Below, in pieces: positions 1 through 11,355 of a stretch of DNA of 64,000 bases (its first letter is position 1; each line of letters starts with the position of its first letter). The position numbers and the translations under genes were made by a program. The stretch is from Symsagittifera roscoffensis (Eukaryota > Xenacoelomorpha > Acoela > Convolutidae): NCBI RefSeq assembly GCF_963678635.1, contig NC_087069.1:2740166-2804165 (forward strand), in the 5' to 3' direction. Below the pieces are notes generated by a model. It saw nothing but the letters and a program-made list of their open reading frames with translations, had not been told where the DNA came from and ran no database searches.

Positions 1-1086
1 TCGTTTGTTATTATCCTATTAATTGGTTTCTTAACATGATTCCGGTCCGGGTTTCTAATCCGTATCAGACCGTTGTTCATTTCAATCATCACGTCAAATT
101 TCCTGACAAAATCTCTGCCCAAGATGAATTGGTCGGCGTCGTCCAAATTCTCTACCACCAGGAAGCTCATCCAAAGATCCCGTCCTCCCATTTGGGGAAC
201 CGTTATTGGTGTTCTTCCGGCTACGTAAATTGCTCCTCGATTGGCGGCGGCCAGTCGGAGATTCGTTGGAATTAGATCTTCCCTCGTGAAGCCCATTCTT
301 TCCCAAGTTTTTATCGGCATCACACTCACTACCGCTCCTGTGTCCAGAAGCCCTGTGACCCCGATTTTCTTTCCTTTGGTGTCGAGCAGATGTGCGTAGT
401 TCCTCCTCATCCAAATAGATCTGCCCTATTTGGTCACTATCTGTTGTTACATAAGTCCTGGTGTAGATACTGATTACATCCACGTTCAGCATCACTTGAT
501 ACTGCCCATAGACTTCCACGTACCGTCCATGAAGTTTCTCTATGCGAGGGCCACCCGTTGTTAGTAGTGCTCGCACAGCTCTCGACTCAGTGCGTGGCTC
601 CACCTGCCTCAGATAATCTGCATATGTGTCCAAATGCATCAAAGTGAACTCGGATGGTTCACTCAGATTTCTGATTACCTGGTGTCCAGCCACAGAGATT
701 ATCAACTGTATCTTGCTTCCTTGCGGCACCATGCCGAATCTCTGACCGGAGGTCAAATTAAGTTTCATGCTCAAACTGCTTGGTGCTTTAGTCTCTTCGA
801 CCTCCGTTGCTTCGAAGGTATTCAGTTGCTCCTGTAGATTCTCATTTTCCAGTTCGAGTTTCACATTCTGTTCAATCTCTTTTGTCACCAGTTCCTGCTG
901 CACTCTATTTAGAGAATCCCTCGCGGCTGCCCTATAATCAATCTTGAAGTCATCGGCCGCAGTCACTGTTTCCGGTTCACATGTCTCTTTAGTTACCGCT
1001 TGCATTTTCTTCGTCGCCAGTTCTTGCGGTTTGTCTTTTCTGCGCGCCTCCGCTTCACTCAACAGGCGAGCCTTGCTGACTTTCAC
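1..1086 (-). pseudogene. Retroelement aspartic protease region, copy A
   Basis: This continues in the Gag frame after a TGA stop (1089-1087). A charged linker with an alpha-helical look (KIDYRAAARDSLNRVQQEL) is followed by a conserved block (SGQRFGMVPQGSK, LSEPSEFTLMHLDTY). The protease core is in another frame: LLDTGAVVSVMP with the catalytic DTG at 344-336, then LWMSFLVVENL and the distal ILGRDFVRKFDV near 100. Compared with copy B, about 35 codons are missing between the EEEL and AHLLD blocks (near 400), and this deletion causes the frame change. The family enzyme cleaves Gag-Pol. The remnant cannot do so as written. Confidence 0.8.
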
Positions 1087-3546
1087 TCAGAATTGCGGAC
1101 AATCTAATTTAAAATGACCTTCCAAGTTGCAAAATAAACACCTCGGGCCGAACTTCGCAATTACTCCTCTCATGAAATTCTCATGGTCAATTTCTGACGC
1201 ATCTTCGTCCTGGAGGCTAAAGCCTATTGCTTTCATGCCTTGTTTGTTAGTTGGGCATGCTGTCACATAATGGTCCGTTGAACTGCAATTGGCACAAGAG
1301 CATCTCTTGTCCATATCATCCCTCGGTTTGTACCAGTTGTTCCCTTGGTTTGCTGGTCCGTTGTTAAAATTGCCATAATTGTTCTTATAATATCCAGATC
1401 TCGAAGGAGGTTTCAACAAAAGATATTCTTTCGACTTGAGCCTCAACTCCTCCGGTGTTGGCGCATTGGTTGTTAGTGGTGTGTAATGCGTCGCTAGCAT
1501 TGTTCGAAGTTCATCATTCTTCACACCATCGATGAATTTAGAGGCTACCGCCAGGCTCATCCTTCTGTTTGACTCATCCGGTTGGCTGCGTCTTCTAAGC
1601 ATCTCTAAATTGTCTAGAAACTTGTCTATCGTCTCATCTTCTCGTTGTCTCCGTTTCTCGAAGCGCATCATTGCCTGGTGCCCCTGCACCCCTGATCCGA
1701 AACGTTTTAACAAGATTTCGAAGATTTTCTCAGCTGTATCTCGCTGATATCGCTTCTTGGCCATGACACAGTTCAGGGCTGTCCCTTCCAAGTTACTGGT
1801 AAGCGCACTGCATTCTTGTCTTTAGGATAAATCCTCTTCCTCGAAATGCAGTTTCATTACCTCTATCCAGGTATCAATACAACCATCAGATTCGTCTTTG
1901 TAGCATCTTGGTTTCTTAAAGACTCTTCTGGACTTCTCACTGCGTTCATTGGTTCTGGATAACCTCGTCAGGAATGTCTCCAAAGACCTGTTCAGGGGCT
2001 CAAAGGCTGTGGCCATTGCCGTAGCATTTCTCGAGTGCCCCGCCTGAGTGTCCTCACACCTTGTTAATGGCTCTGTATTTGGTGCATCCCTGCAATCAGA
2101 ATAGCCGTGAATGTTTCCCCCTTGGCCCACATGACTCCTCCCTGGGCTCGCATGTCTCCTGTTACCGGAATCACCTCTCCCAGTCGCATGTGTGCCTTGC
2201 GTCGGTCTTTCGTTAGAGGTCTGTATATTCCCTGTTGAACTTGCTCTACTGTACGGGCCCCATGTTCTATTATCCCTTGTGGCATAGCCCGATGAACTGC
2301 CCCTACCTCTAGTGGATCCATATTTCTCCTCCTTTCATGGTCATTGAAGTTCACCTTCGGCTCCCTGCTGGGACCTCCCGAGTTCGGTTACCCTTCTTTT
2401 GGTCCACTCTTGCTGCCTAGTAGCCCGTCCAACCTATCCATGATAGCCTGAGTTCGCCTCTCCATCATCGCATCTATCTTTGTGTCAAGAGTCCCAAGAG
2501 ACTGCTCTTGTTGAATTCTCAACTTCTCCATGTCGTCTCTCAATCGTACCTCTCTCTGTTCCGCTTCTCTTGTCATTCGCGACAAGTTCTTTGCCAAGTG
2601 TTCATCTGTTCATTCCTTCAAGCGTTTTTCGCTTCTACTAACTTCTTGTCTATTGCGATTTATATCATCCCGCATCTCTCTCGACGTGGACTGCCCTTTC
2701 TAGTTCACTCATTCTCATTGACATCTGTTCATTCTGTTCTCCTATGCTGCCCACTATGTTGGTCAAGGCTTCTTCTAATGCTGCCCCGTTATCCACGAGT
2801 GGTGTCACTAGTGGTGGTGTCACTCTGTCGGTCCCAGGTAGCTTCGTGCTGATCGAGATTCGGGCTTTGACTCTCTGCCTCGACGTCTTTTCATTATCCA
2901 CTTCAGGATCCGCCAATGCGTTGCCTAGCCCTTTGTTTCTACTCTCCCCAGTTCGCGTCTCTGAATTTATCATAATCGCAAAGCCTCTTGACTGGCCTGT
3001 TGTCCTTGCGTCTTTGCTTATCGTTCTCACCACACCAAATTTGTCTATGGTTCCAGTCTCTCTTTCGACGTATGCCTCATTCTCCTGGGTCGACCTTTTG
3101 AAGCTGACTTGAGATCGAAAGTCCACTTGCTCGTCTTCGTCCTCTTCTTCCTCCTGGTATTCACCTTCTTTTCCTGTGCCACTCCCATGGTGAATGGAAA
3201 GATGTTTCCGAAGATGTTCTTCATTCTTTCTGAGAACGATGAGGACGTTGTTTGTTTCTCAGTCCCGCCTGTCATCATGGTGTTGTCTGTTGGAGATCTT
3301 CGAGTTGCATAATATTTCAGTTGAGATGTCGGACAGTTCCGACATCTCCTCTCGGTCCAATGTCCCGGTGGAAGTAGCAAAATCATGGCCTTGTTCTACC
3401 GGAGTAGATTCACTCGCCAGCCTTCTTTCTCTCTCCTCCGGTCCATGTACTTCCTGGTTCTGATTCATGGTCTGGTCCGTATGGACCTCCACTTCTAACA
3501 TAGCTTTTTGCTCTTCTGAGGACTTCTGACTCCTAGTTTCAACCAT
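1087..3546 (-). pseudogene. Gag-like gene remnant, copy A
   Basis: The start MVETRS at 3546 is supported by the matching MVNTRS start of copy B, so both probably mark the true Gag N terminus. Coding pieces follow in changing frames: 3546-3259, 3386-3045, 3126-2665, 2597-2388, 2354-2064, 2130-1822 and 1791-1087. The 2597-2388 piece is a charged coiled-coil-like helix (RMTREAEQREVRLRDDMEK). The 1791-1087 piece is capsid-like (AEKIFEILLKRFGSG, FEKRRQREDETIDKFL) and ends with two zinc knuckles. Gag would form the particle and bind the RNA genome. At least five frame changes make it a pseudogene. Confidence 0.8.
1099..1296 (-). other. Two CCHC zinc knuckles of copy A Gag
   Basis: Knuckle 1 lies at 1296-1255 (CANCSSTDHYVTAC) and knuckle 2 at 1140-1099 (CLFCNLEGHFKLDC). 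Both have intact C-x2-C-x4-H-x4-C spacing, the nucleocapsid RNA-binding motif of retroelement Gag. They are 38 codons apart. A TGA stop at 1089-1087 follows knuckle 2 by two codons. Confidence 0.9.
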
Positions 3547-4460
3547 TTGGCCTGAAACCGTCTCCCCTTTGTCGGTCCGGGCTCATGTGATCCGATCCAC
3601 AAAAGGGTCGGTCATTGTTTTTCTTTGATTTTTAGGTATGAACTTCCTGGAGCTATTACCTCGTTTAGGTATCCTTGACTTGTCTGAATTCATTCTCAAT
3701 TTGTCACTTCTTAATGCCTATACACTCAATTCGATTGCTAGTGACCTTATAGTTTGACTATCAATAATAATAACGCAACACAATAAATTTCACAAGATTC
3801 TATTAAATAGTGACCACGAATCCCTGTATGTTATCAGAGTACAGCTTGTATATAACTTATTCAGACTAACCGATTATCGGTCGTAAGATTGGAGATCTAG
3901 CACAATATGATAATATCAGTCAATTTAAAAGATAGTGTACTCACTGCCCAATCAAGCTTAATTTATGTTGATTTAAAATAAAAAAAAATAACAGAATAAA
4001 AATACCTTTTTATTGTACTTTTTAAAGTATTGTACTTTTAGTCGGTCGCAGTACAATAGTAGAACTTGTATTTTCAAGAAAAAGCTTTCCCTGCTTGGTG
4101 CTGCACCAAACAGACAAAACTTTGAAGGTAGTAATTTTCTCAAGTGGGCGTCTATTGCACCCACCGAGTACTGTGTTACCTATCTACCTTCGGACTGCCC
4201 GAGCTAGACCTACTAAAATCCTCAGGGCAGTCACTTTTCGCAAAAACGTATTGGGTTTCAATCCACACCAATGAATTACGCTCTTTTCAGTTTAGACTTA
4301 GTGTCGCGAGTATCCGAGTTCGGACCTGTTTTGTTTTGGTCTGGTCTTTATTGAAAGGCAAGTTACCAGTGCAGTCACTGATTCCTAGCCTGTCTGTTAA
4401 TAACCTAATACCTCTCACTATAATCTTTTCTTCTGTCTACCTAAGTCTTTTAATAAAATA
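3547..4460. other. Non-coding leader upstream of copy A Gag
   Basis: No supported gene. By position this is the 5' untranslated leader, and possibly part of a 5' LTR, of the minus-strand element. I could not find a primer-binding site or paired LTR ends. Short ORFs here have no recognisable content. Confidence 0.4.
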
Positions 4461-4672
4461 ATACCCCTCCGGGTTGACAAAAAAAATTATATATCCCTCC
4501 GGATTGGCAAAAATAGGACCCTTCCGGATTGGCAAAATTGAGACCCCTCCGGATTTGGACCCCTCTGAGTTAGCAAACATAAGACCTCTCCGGATTGCGA
4601 CCCCTCCGGTTTTGTAAAAATTTGAACCCCTCCGGATTGGGAGCCCTCTGGTTTTGTAAAAGTAGCTTTTCG
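4461..4672. repeat. Short degenerate tandem repeat built on CCCCTCCGGATTG
   Basis: About nine imperfect units of roughly 16-30 bp, each built on CCCTCCGGATTGGCAAAA or a variant, run from 4465 to about 4660. Isolated copies recur at about 4697, 4775, 5280, 5757, 5990, 6017 and 7067. The core TCCGGA is palindromic. It sits in the leader between the two divergent retroelements. Its function is unknown. Confidence 0.7.
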
Positions 4673-7029
4673 GAGATTTCCTTGATTTCCAACCTATACC
4701 CCTCCGGATACGTTCTCCGATGCTATTATGCTGTTTGAATTAACTAGGAAGGGTATGTGATCCTTTCCTAGACCCTTCCGGATTGAAGTTAAGCCTCTTC
4801 TTTGACAATTCACGCTAACGGTGAAGGGTCTTATCGCTTGCCTAACTTCGGCTCGATTGAGGTTTTCTGTGCCTTTAGCCTATAGTTACTTTCGCTATTA
4901 GCTTCTGGTAGGGGTGAAAGGGCTTTCCAAAAACAATTTTTTTATAAAACATGAGGGGTCTACTCAAAAAATTTTCTCGCTTGTTTTTCGGAAAAACTTT
5001 TGTTCTTATCAGTAAGATCGGTTAATTTCTGCTCTAATGGTATCAAGATCAACTGGATCTGTCCAGTCGTTCAAAAGTTATTAACCAAAACGTCTTTTTT
5101 TCTAAAGTCAAGAAATTTCTCTCTCATAGGTTCCGCCTAACTTTTTCCGCAATTCTGTTCTTTTCGACCTAAAAATTACTGATCCGAGCTCAAAAGGCCT
5201 ATACTATTCTAGTTCAATGCAAAAGACCCGATCTAAAACGCTTTAGTTGAAAAAATTTGCGAAAAACTATGCTACCTGTACCCCTCCGGATTGATGAATC
5301 CACCAAATTAAACACGTTAAGTAGATTTCTCTGCAACCCGGAAGACTTTTGGGATGCGAGTTTTAGAACCTGTAGATTCACTAGTGAACGTTGTCCGAAC
5401 AACTATTTTTACTGTCCTAACTCAAAAAATTTCAAAAAAATTTCTGAATTTATGGTGTTCCGTTTTCTCAAAAATCATGAAAATTCGGTTTTTGGTTCCA
5501 AAATAGTTCCAACCACTTCCGAACTAAACTTAACCGGTTCTATCTATTTTAGTAGTGCAGTTACAATTTAACACACTAATTTAGCGCTTTTTTTCCGTTT
5601 CAAAAAATATCGATATCTCAAAAATCGCGACTTGAGGGGGGATCAAAATATCGCTATTTTGACCCTAAAAACCGGTCTGCTTTCTGTGTTTTTCACTGAA
5701 AAACGATATAGGAGTATTAATATAGGCTGTATAAGTAATAATATTAGTAATACTATACCCCTCCGGGTTTGTTTAATATCCGAATTAAGGTGCTTAACTC
5801 GGATATTCGCAGTTCGGTGAAGGGTCACTACAGTGCAGCACTGTCGAGCCCCCCACAGATTACTATCTTAATTTTTTTACCAAAAGGGATACAAAACTTG
5901 TTAACGATACCCAACAGTCGATTGTTGTTGTCGTTGAGACCCTTCTTGTTGCTCCTTGTACTGCTTGCCGGATCAGTCGTCTCCCAAGACCCTTCCGAAT
6001 TGAGCGCAAATCAGCTGACCCTTCCGGATTGAGCGCAATTTATCATTAACGTGCTTAATTGCTCAAATAACCCTAGAGTACAAGCCTCACAAACGGGCCA
6101 CAAAATTGATCGTAACAACCTTGACTGAATTAAATGCCTGTAACAACAATATATCTATCAACAACAAACGGGGGGGTCGGATCACATTTTGTCTGGGGGG
6201 ATGATTTCTACTGATTGTTTACTTCTTTTTAACTGTTTTTGGTTTTTTTGGTTATTTTTCATGTTTTTTGTTTTTTTTGGTACTAAACTACTTTTTGTTT
6301 GGTTTTATATATATTTTTAAGTGTTTTTGGTCACAAACCTCTCAGGGAACGAGGGGATGGCCGATCCCCCACCCTTCCTGGTTCGTGAATTTTTGGTCTT
6401 AACTAGGTTAAAAAGCTATTCACGGTAATCCGGAAGGCTTCCGCGTTCCGAACTACCCTTCCACCCCGGCGGCTTAGGCCTATTAAGGGCGTTAATGTGA
6501 GCATCCGCTCGGCGCGGAGTGCTCGTTAACAGTTCTGCCGGTCATGATGTTAAAAAAGGATAACACCCAGGAGCGCCATAAAAACATCTATGTAACATTC
6601 GCCCGGAAGATACATATCGACTGAAAATAAAGCTAGGTTCTAAGACGACTGGCCAACGTCTAAACAGAGCTCTACATGTTTTTCACCGTCTCTACCAAAG
6701 CCAGTTCTTTTGGTGATCTTTCTAACATCGGGTCGACAAAAACGTTACTGTTCTCCGGCTTCGACCAGAACGCTCAAATTAACTTAATTACATGCAAAAT
6801 CAGTAAGCTCATGGCTGGGTCTCAGTAACCCCAGACCACGAGGTCACTTCTAAAAACAAGGCTACTACTATTTATTGAATTATTATTGTTTTTGTTCAGT
6901 AGATAAAAAATCATCATCTCCATCGAAGATGGATCAACCGTTTCCCCCAACTCATAGCTTCTCATCCTAGCAAAATGAATTCAGATGTTAATTAAATTCA
7001 ATTCAAAACATAATAGGGAAGCTAAAAGT
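4673..7029. other. Non-coding region between divergent retroelements
   Basis: No coding sequence can be supported. The stretch is T-rich with isolated CCGGATTG motifs, a G-run near 6170, and GC-richer islands near 6430-6540. It probably holds leader and perhaps LTR sequence of one or both elements, but no terminal repeats could be matched by eye. Confidence 0.4.
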
Positions 7030-7041
7030 TTATATAAAAGG
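7030..7041 (+). promoter_or_regulatory. Possible TATA box upstream of copy B
   Basis: A good TATA match, TATATAAAAGG, lies on the plus strand. It is followed about 20-30 bases downstream by CAGTCCCGAGACC, where an LTR transcript could start. It lies 2.4 kb before the copy B Gag start. The assignment rests on the motif and orientation only. Confidence 0.3.
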
Positions 7042-8455
7042 CTAAGAGTTTCAGTCCCGAGACCTCTCCGGATTCTTGAATCCGGGGAAATATGACCTCT
7101 ATTTTCCTTTCGGAAGGCTGTCTTCTACAGTTCACCGTTGTTCGCAAAGGCCTTGCAACTATTGTAGCGACACACTAGTTGCATCTCGGAACGGTCTCTG
7201 CTATTTCTGCTCGTCTCTAATTCCGATTCTAAGTTTTTCCGTTGTTATCGTCGCAACTACTGTTGTTTTTGTTGTGTTTATTTCGGTTTTCTGCCAAAAT
7301 GGTCGTTTCTGACGTTTCTCAGAAATATGACGTCATTCTTCAAAAATTTAAAAAATTGAAACACCAGAATTTTCTAGCCTTCACAGTTTGACTAATCGTT
7401 CCAATAACACTGCCAATCCTTCAAAACTGCTAATTCGGAAGGCTAGCTGCTAAAATTTCGAATCTGCATTTTCGTCCATTCTGGTCGAATGGCACACAAC
7501 CGGCAGGTGACCAGTCAGCAGTGTGATCAAAACAGAACAGGGCAAACGGAGGAAGGTTGACAGAGGTTCTGTTTGGTGAAACAGGTATCGTTAAAATGCA
7601 CTTTACATTTTAGGAAATAGGTGTAAATTAAATATGCGAATACCCACCGTTTTGGGGAAACCTTTTTACTTGAGCAGAGGTTTAGCACCCATCGCGCTTG
7701 GGGTATTTTTCGGCTTAAGTGGGGGGCTAGAAAGGGGGGAGGTTAGAAGGGGGCTGTCTAAGATAGAGGTTTGCGGTTGAAAATTGTAAAAAGGGGGGAC
7801 ACATTATGGTAACTATTCAATCGATATCGTCGATATAGTTACATTAGTAGTCCCAGAGTCTGGAACGATCCATCTTTAGACTCAGAACAAGATTTGCAAC
7901 GCAAGGATATCCGAATTTGAGATCGAATTAAGGTAGGTAACCTGGTCGGATCGGGTGGGGGGATCGGAAATAGACAGTTTTTGGAACCCAAAAGGAGAAT
8001 AACCATAAGACCGTTAGTAGGGGTGAAGAAAAACGCGTGACAATCAGGTATCAGACATTATTTTTACGAAAGACCACATTGGTAGCTTTTGAATATTGGG
8101 TGAATTCATCACATTTTTTGCTATTTTTTTCATTTTTCTCAGTTAAAATTTTACGTTTTCGGAACAGATTAAATTGGCTTTTAACGAATCGAAGATATCA
8201 TAAGCGACTTGCTAACAACTCGTGTTTCGACTTGTGTCGGATTGATAAACGAAAAGCAAGTTCAAGGGGGGTTAGCAGGTAAACTTTGATTAAAGAGATC
8301 GAATTTTGGGGATTTTTTAATACTAGGGCTCTAGAGGTGGTACTGGGATAGTTGATCGGGAATTCCAATACTCGACACAAGGTACAAGAGAATTCACCAG
8401 AAGAAGAAACACTTGAGCTACGAGGTTGGAAGAAGTGCAATAGTCTTGCCGGCTT
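7042..8455. other. Non-coding leader of copy B
   Basis: No supported gene. It contains one CCTCTCCGGATTC motif near 7064, many G-runs between 7718 and 7800, and otherwise unique-looking sequence. By position it is probably the untranslated leader of the plus-strand element. Confidence 0.4.
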
Positions 8456-9136
8456 TCTTGGGATAGTGATCTAAGTGTCCTAACACTTGGTCTAGGGATA
8501 GTGAGTGTCCCAACACTCAGTCCTGGTATAGTGATCTAAGTGTCCAAACACTATGGAGCAAGAGATCCGACTGTCCCAACACTAAAGACAAGAGATCCGA
8601 GTGGACCAACACTCGAGCGAAGTCTCCTAGGAGGGTTCATCAAAAGTCCTGGGACAGTAACTAAGTGTCGCAACACTCAAATGAAGTCTCCTAGGAGGGT
8701 TCAGAGAAGTCCTAGGACAGTACGAAGTGTCCCAACACTTGAGCGAAGGGTCCTTGGAGGGTTAAGAAAAGTCCTTGGGCAGTAACGAAGTGTCCTAACA
8801 CTTGCGCGAAGTCTCCTAGGAGGGTTCTGAGAAGTACTGGGACAGTATGAAGCGCCCCAACACTTGAAGCGAAGGGTCCTAGGAGGGTTCAGAGAAGTCC
8901 TGGGACAGTACGAAGTGTCCCAACACTTGAACGAAGGGTACTAGGAGGGTTCAGAAAAGTCTTGAGACAGTAACGAAGTGTCCCAACATTTGAACTATGG
9001 GTCCTAGGAGGGTTCAAAAAAGTCCGGGGACACTAACGAAGTGTCCCAAAACTTGAGCGAAGGGTCCTAGGAGGGTTCAGAAAAGTCCGGGGACAGTAAC
9101 GAAGTGTCCCAACACTTGAGCGAAGGATCCCAAGGA
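8456..9136 (+). repeat. 63-bp tandem satellite upstream of copy B Gag
   Basis: Units centred on CCTAGGAGGGTTCAG and AAGTGTCCCAACACTTGAGC repeat with starts at about 8626, 8690, 8752, 8815, 8878, 8940, 9003 and 9066, a period of 62-64 bp. Less regular, shorter copies occupy 8456-8625. Each unit contains AAGTGTCCCAACACTT, an imperfect palindrome that could form a hairpin. The array ends about 280 bp before the Gag start. An ORF can be read through part of it but only follows the repeat. Confidence 0.85.
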
Positions 9137-9419
9137 CTGAAATTGATTTAAATTCAAAACTGATTTAAACTAATTTGATTGATTTTAGCTTTTAATAAAC
9201 AAAATTTTTATGTATATATACATAATTCCAATCAGACTTCACAATAGGGACTTGTAAAAATTAAAATTGTAAATAAAGAAATTGTATACAAAAATCATGA
9301 AACGAAATAGGGTATCGATAACCGAAAGAAAAAGCAACAAGACAAAAACAGAATCAAACCTCGTCGCAACGGAAAGCACCATCAAATCGGAAATATTGAA
9401 AAAGAACATTTCAGTACAC
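9137..9419 (+). other. AT-rich spacer between satellite and copy B Gag
   Basis: AT-rich sequence with TATATATACATA near 9213 and no coding content. It directly precedes the Gag start at 9420. No primer-binding site was recognised. Confidence 0.4.
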
Positions 9420-11355
9420 ATGGTCAATACAAGAAGCATAAAGGAGAATAAGGCCTAGGAGAAAGCAGTAGAAGAACCAACTGTACCGGCTAGAGAAACC
9501 GATCTTGAGACACCAGATCAGAGTGTTGACGGGGTGGAAAGAAAGACAACGGAATCAACATCAATGCCAAATGCAGAGGAACAAGAAAAGAAGACGATAG
9601 AGTTCTCACCAATTGAGATTGTAGACGACACAACAAGCAACACGCCGGAAACGATAAAAGACTATTCTCAAACAAAAAGAACGTCGTTCACAGAGAGGAT
9701 TGCAGCGATGGTCGGAATGAAACCAAGAGAGAAAGAAGAGGTGATACCAACGACCGAGAAAAGCAAATTATTTGGAACAGTTTCCCCAATAACAACAGAG
9801 GCCAAACAAGAAGAAGAGCAGGTCACACATGGAGCAACGGCTAACCACGAGAAAACAATTTCGTTTCAGCTGGGCGACTTGATGGCAAAGTTGGAGCAAA
9901 TCGACAAGAAACTGAAGTACAGTGAGGAGGATCGCCAAGAGCTAAAAAGGGAAATACGATACAACAAGAATGAGAACCTGGACAACTGCTTCAACCTGGC
10001 AAGGGCGACGGAAGTAAAGCTACAGCAGATGTCAAACAAGGTAGAGGCTACCGACAAAAGCGAGAGAAACATATCAAGAAAGATATGGAAGAAGTGAAGA
10101 AACGGTATGGCACCGTGAACGAGAAATTATGGAATCTAGATACAATGGGGAGGGAACAAGCTGACAGTTCTTGTGCCATACAGTCCAAACTGTATGCTCT
10201 CTTGAGAAACTCATTAACCCAAGACAAGTCAGTGGTGGAAATGCCATCGGGAACTAGAGTCCATTTTGCGGAACCGCAACGAAAGAAACGAGAATCTACA
10301 CCGTTAGCACGGACTGATAGCACCATAGCGTCGGGATGAATAAGGACTGCCATGAAAGTGGGTGTCTCAAACACAGCGAGGACAAAAGAGGATTCAGGAC
10401 CAAGTATAGTTGTACAACCGGATGCCATGACGTGGGCCAGTACCTGGGAAATGATGAACAAGACTCTTGAATCATTCGCAACAAGGAACACAGACTTCAA
10501 GAGACAGATAGTGGCAAATCTCGAAATACCTTCAAAAAACCTAAGAAATTCAAGGACGATTCAGATGGTTGCATTGATACATGGGTTGAGATAATGAGAC
10601 TCCATCTAGAACAAGATAAGTTGAACGACGAAAGGCAGGCCTGCACGGCAATACTAATCAATTTAGAAGGCACCACACTAAAATGCGTGGTAGCAAAAAA
10701 GGAGAAGGAACGTGATACAGCGGACAAGATCTTCGAGATACTGTTGAACCAATTCGGGTCGGGGATGAGAGGTCATCAATTGATGATGAGATTTGAAAAA
10801 AGAAGACAGAGGGAAGACGAGTCAATCGATAGATTCCTGGATGATCTTGAGAGCTTGAAAAGAAGAAGCGACCCGGAAGAGTCGACGAATAGAATAAACT
10901 TTAGCATCGCCTCAAAGTTTTTTGACGAGGTGAGAAGTGACGACTTGAGAACAATGCTGGCAACGTATTATACACTATCAAAGGATACTGCATCGACCCC
11001 AGAGGAGATGAGACAAAAGTCAAGAGAATACATGTTAATGAAACCAAAGAAGTACTCATACTCAGAGGGCAGGAACATGCAAGGGGGGAGCCAGCCACAA
11101 AGGTCGTCATGGTACAAGCCTATAGACGACATGGACAAACGTAGGTCTTTTGCAAATTGTGGATCAGCAGATCATCATGTGATGGATTGCACCACATATA
11201 AGCAGGACATGAAGAGCTTGGGATACGCACCGGAAGAAGAAGACATGAGTCAAACGGTAGAACATGAATTTTACAGTGGCCTGATCATCAAGATAGGCGC
11301 GAGGTGCTTTTTCTGCAATCAAGAAGGCCATTTCAGAATGGAATGTCCCCTGTAG
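9420..11355 (+). pseudogene. Gag-like gene remnant, copy B
   Basis: The best start is ATG 9420 (MVNTRSIK), in frame with the long stretch from 9534 but interrupted by TAG at 9456-9458. The N-terminal part (to 10,097) has a coiled-coil-like helix (DLMAKLEQIDKKLKYSEEDR). The frame shifts near 10,080 (EEVKKRYGTVNEKLWNL follows) and again near 10,550. The capsid-like part is open from about 10,555 to 11,352 (ADKIFEILLNQFGSG, FEKRRQREDESIDRFL). It ends with one degenerate and one intact zinc knuckle, then TAG at 11,353. About 1,930 bp of coding sequence in three frames. Confidence 0.8.
11149..11346 (+). other. Zinc knuckles of copy B Gag, first one degenerate
   Basis: Knuckle 2 at 11,305-11,346 reads CFFCNQEGHFRMEC, with intact C-x2-C-x4-H-x4-C. 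Knuckle 1 at 11,149-11,190 reads FANCGSADHHVMDC: the first zinc-binding Cys is replaced by Phe. Copy A has an intact knuckle 1, so this is a loss in copy B. Confidence 0.85.

Larger units (their letters stand above)
1..3546 (-). mobile_element. Decayed Ty3/gypsy-type retroelement, copy A (Gag-protease, truncated by window edge)
   Basis: Read on the minus strand, this stretch encodes in order an N-terminal Gag region starting MVETRS at 3546, a charged coiled part, a capsid-like part, two CCHC zinc knuckles, and a retroviral-type aspartic protease with LLDTGA and ILGRDF motifs that runs off the left edge. The order Gag-knuckles-protease is that of Ty3/gypsy elements and retroviruses. It is homologous to copy B at 9420 onward (for example the shared FEKRRQREDE block) but clearly diverged from it. 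Several frameshifts, in-frame stops and a deletion show it is not functional. RT and later domains lie outside the window. No LTR could be delimited. Confidence 0.85.

Noticed and set aside
8540-8785. 81-codon ORF in the 63-bp satellite
   Set aside because: It only reflects a repeat length near a multiple of three and is not maintained across the array.
8456-9136. CRISPR-like array of regular repeats
   Set aside because: Units are contiguous and similar over their full length without unique spacers, and the context is eukaryotic.
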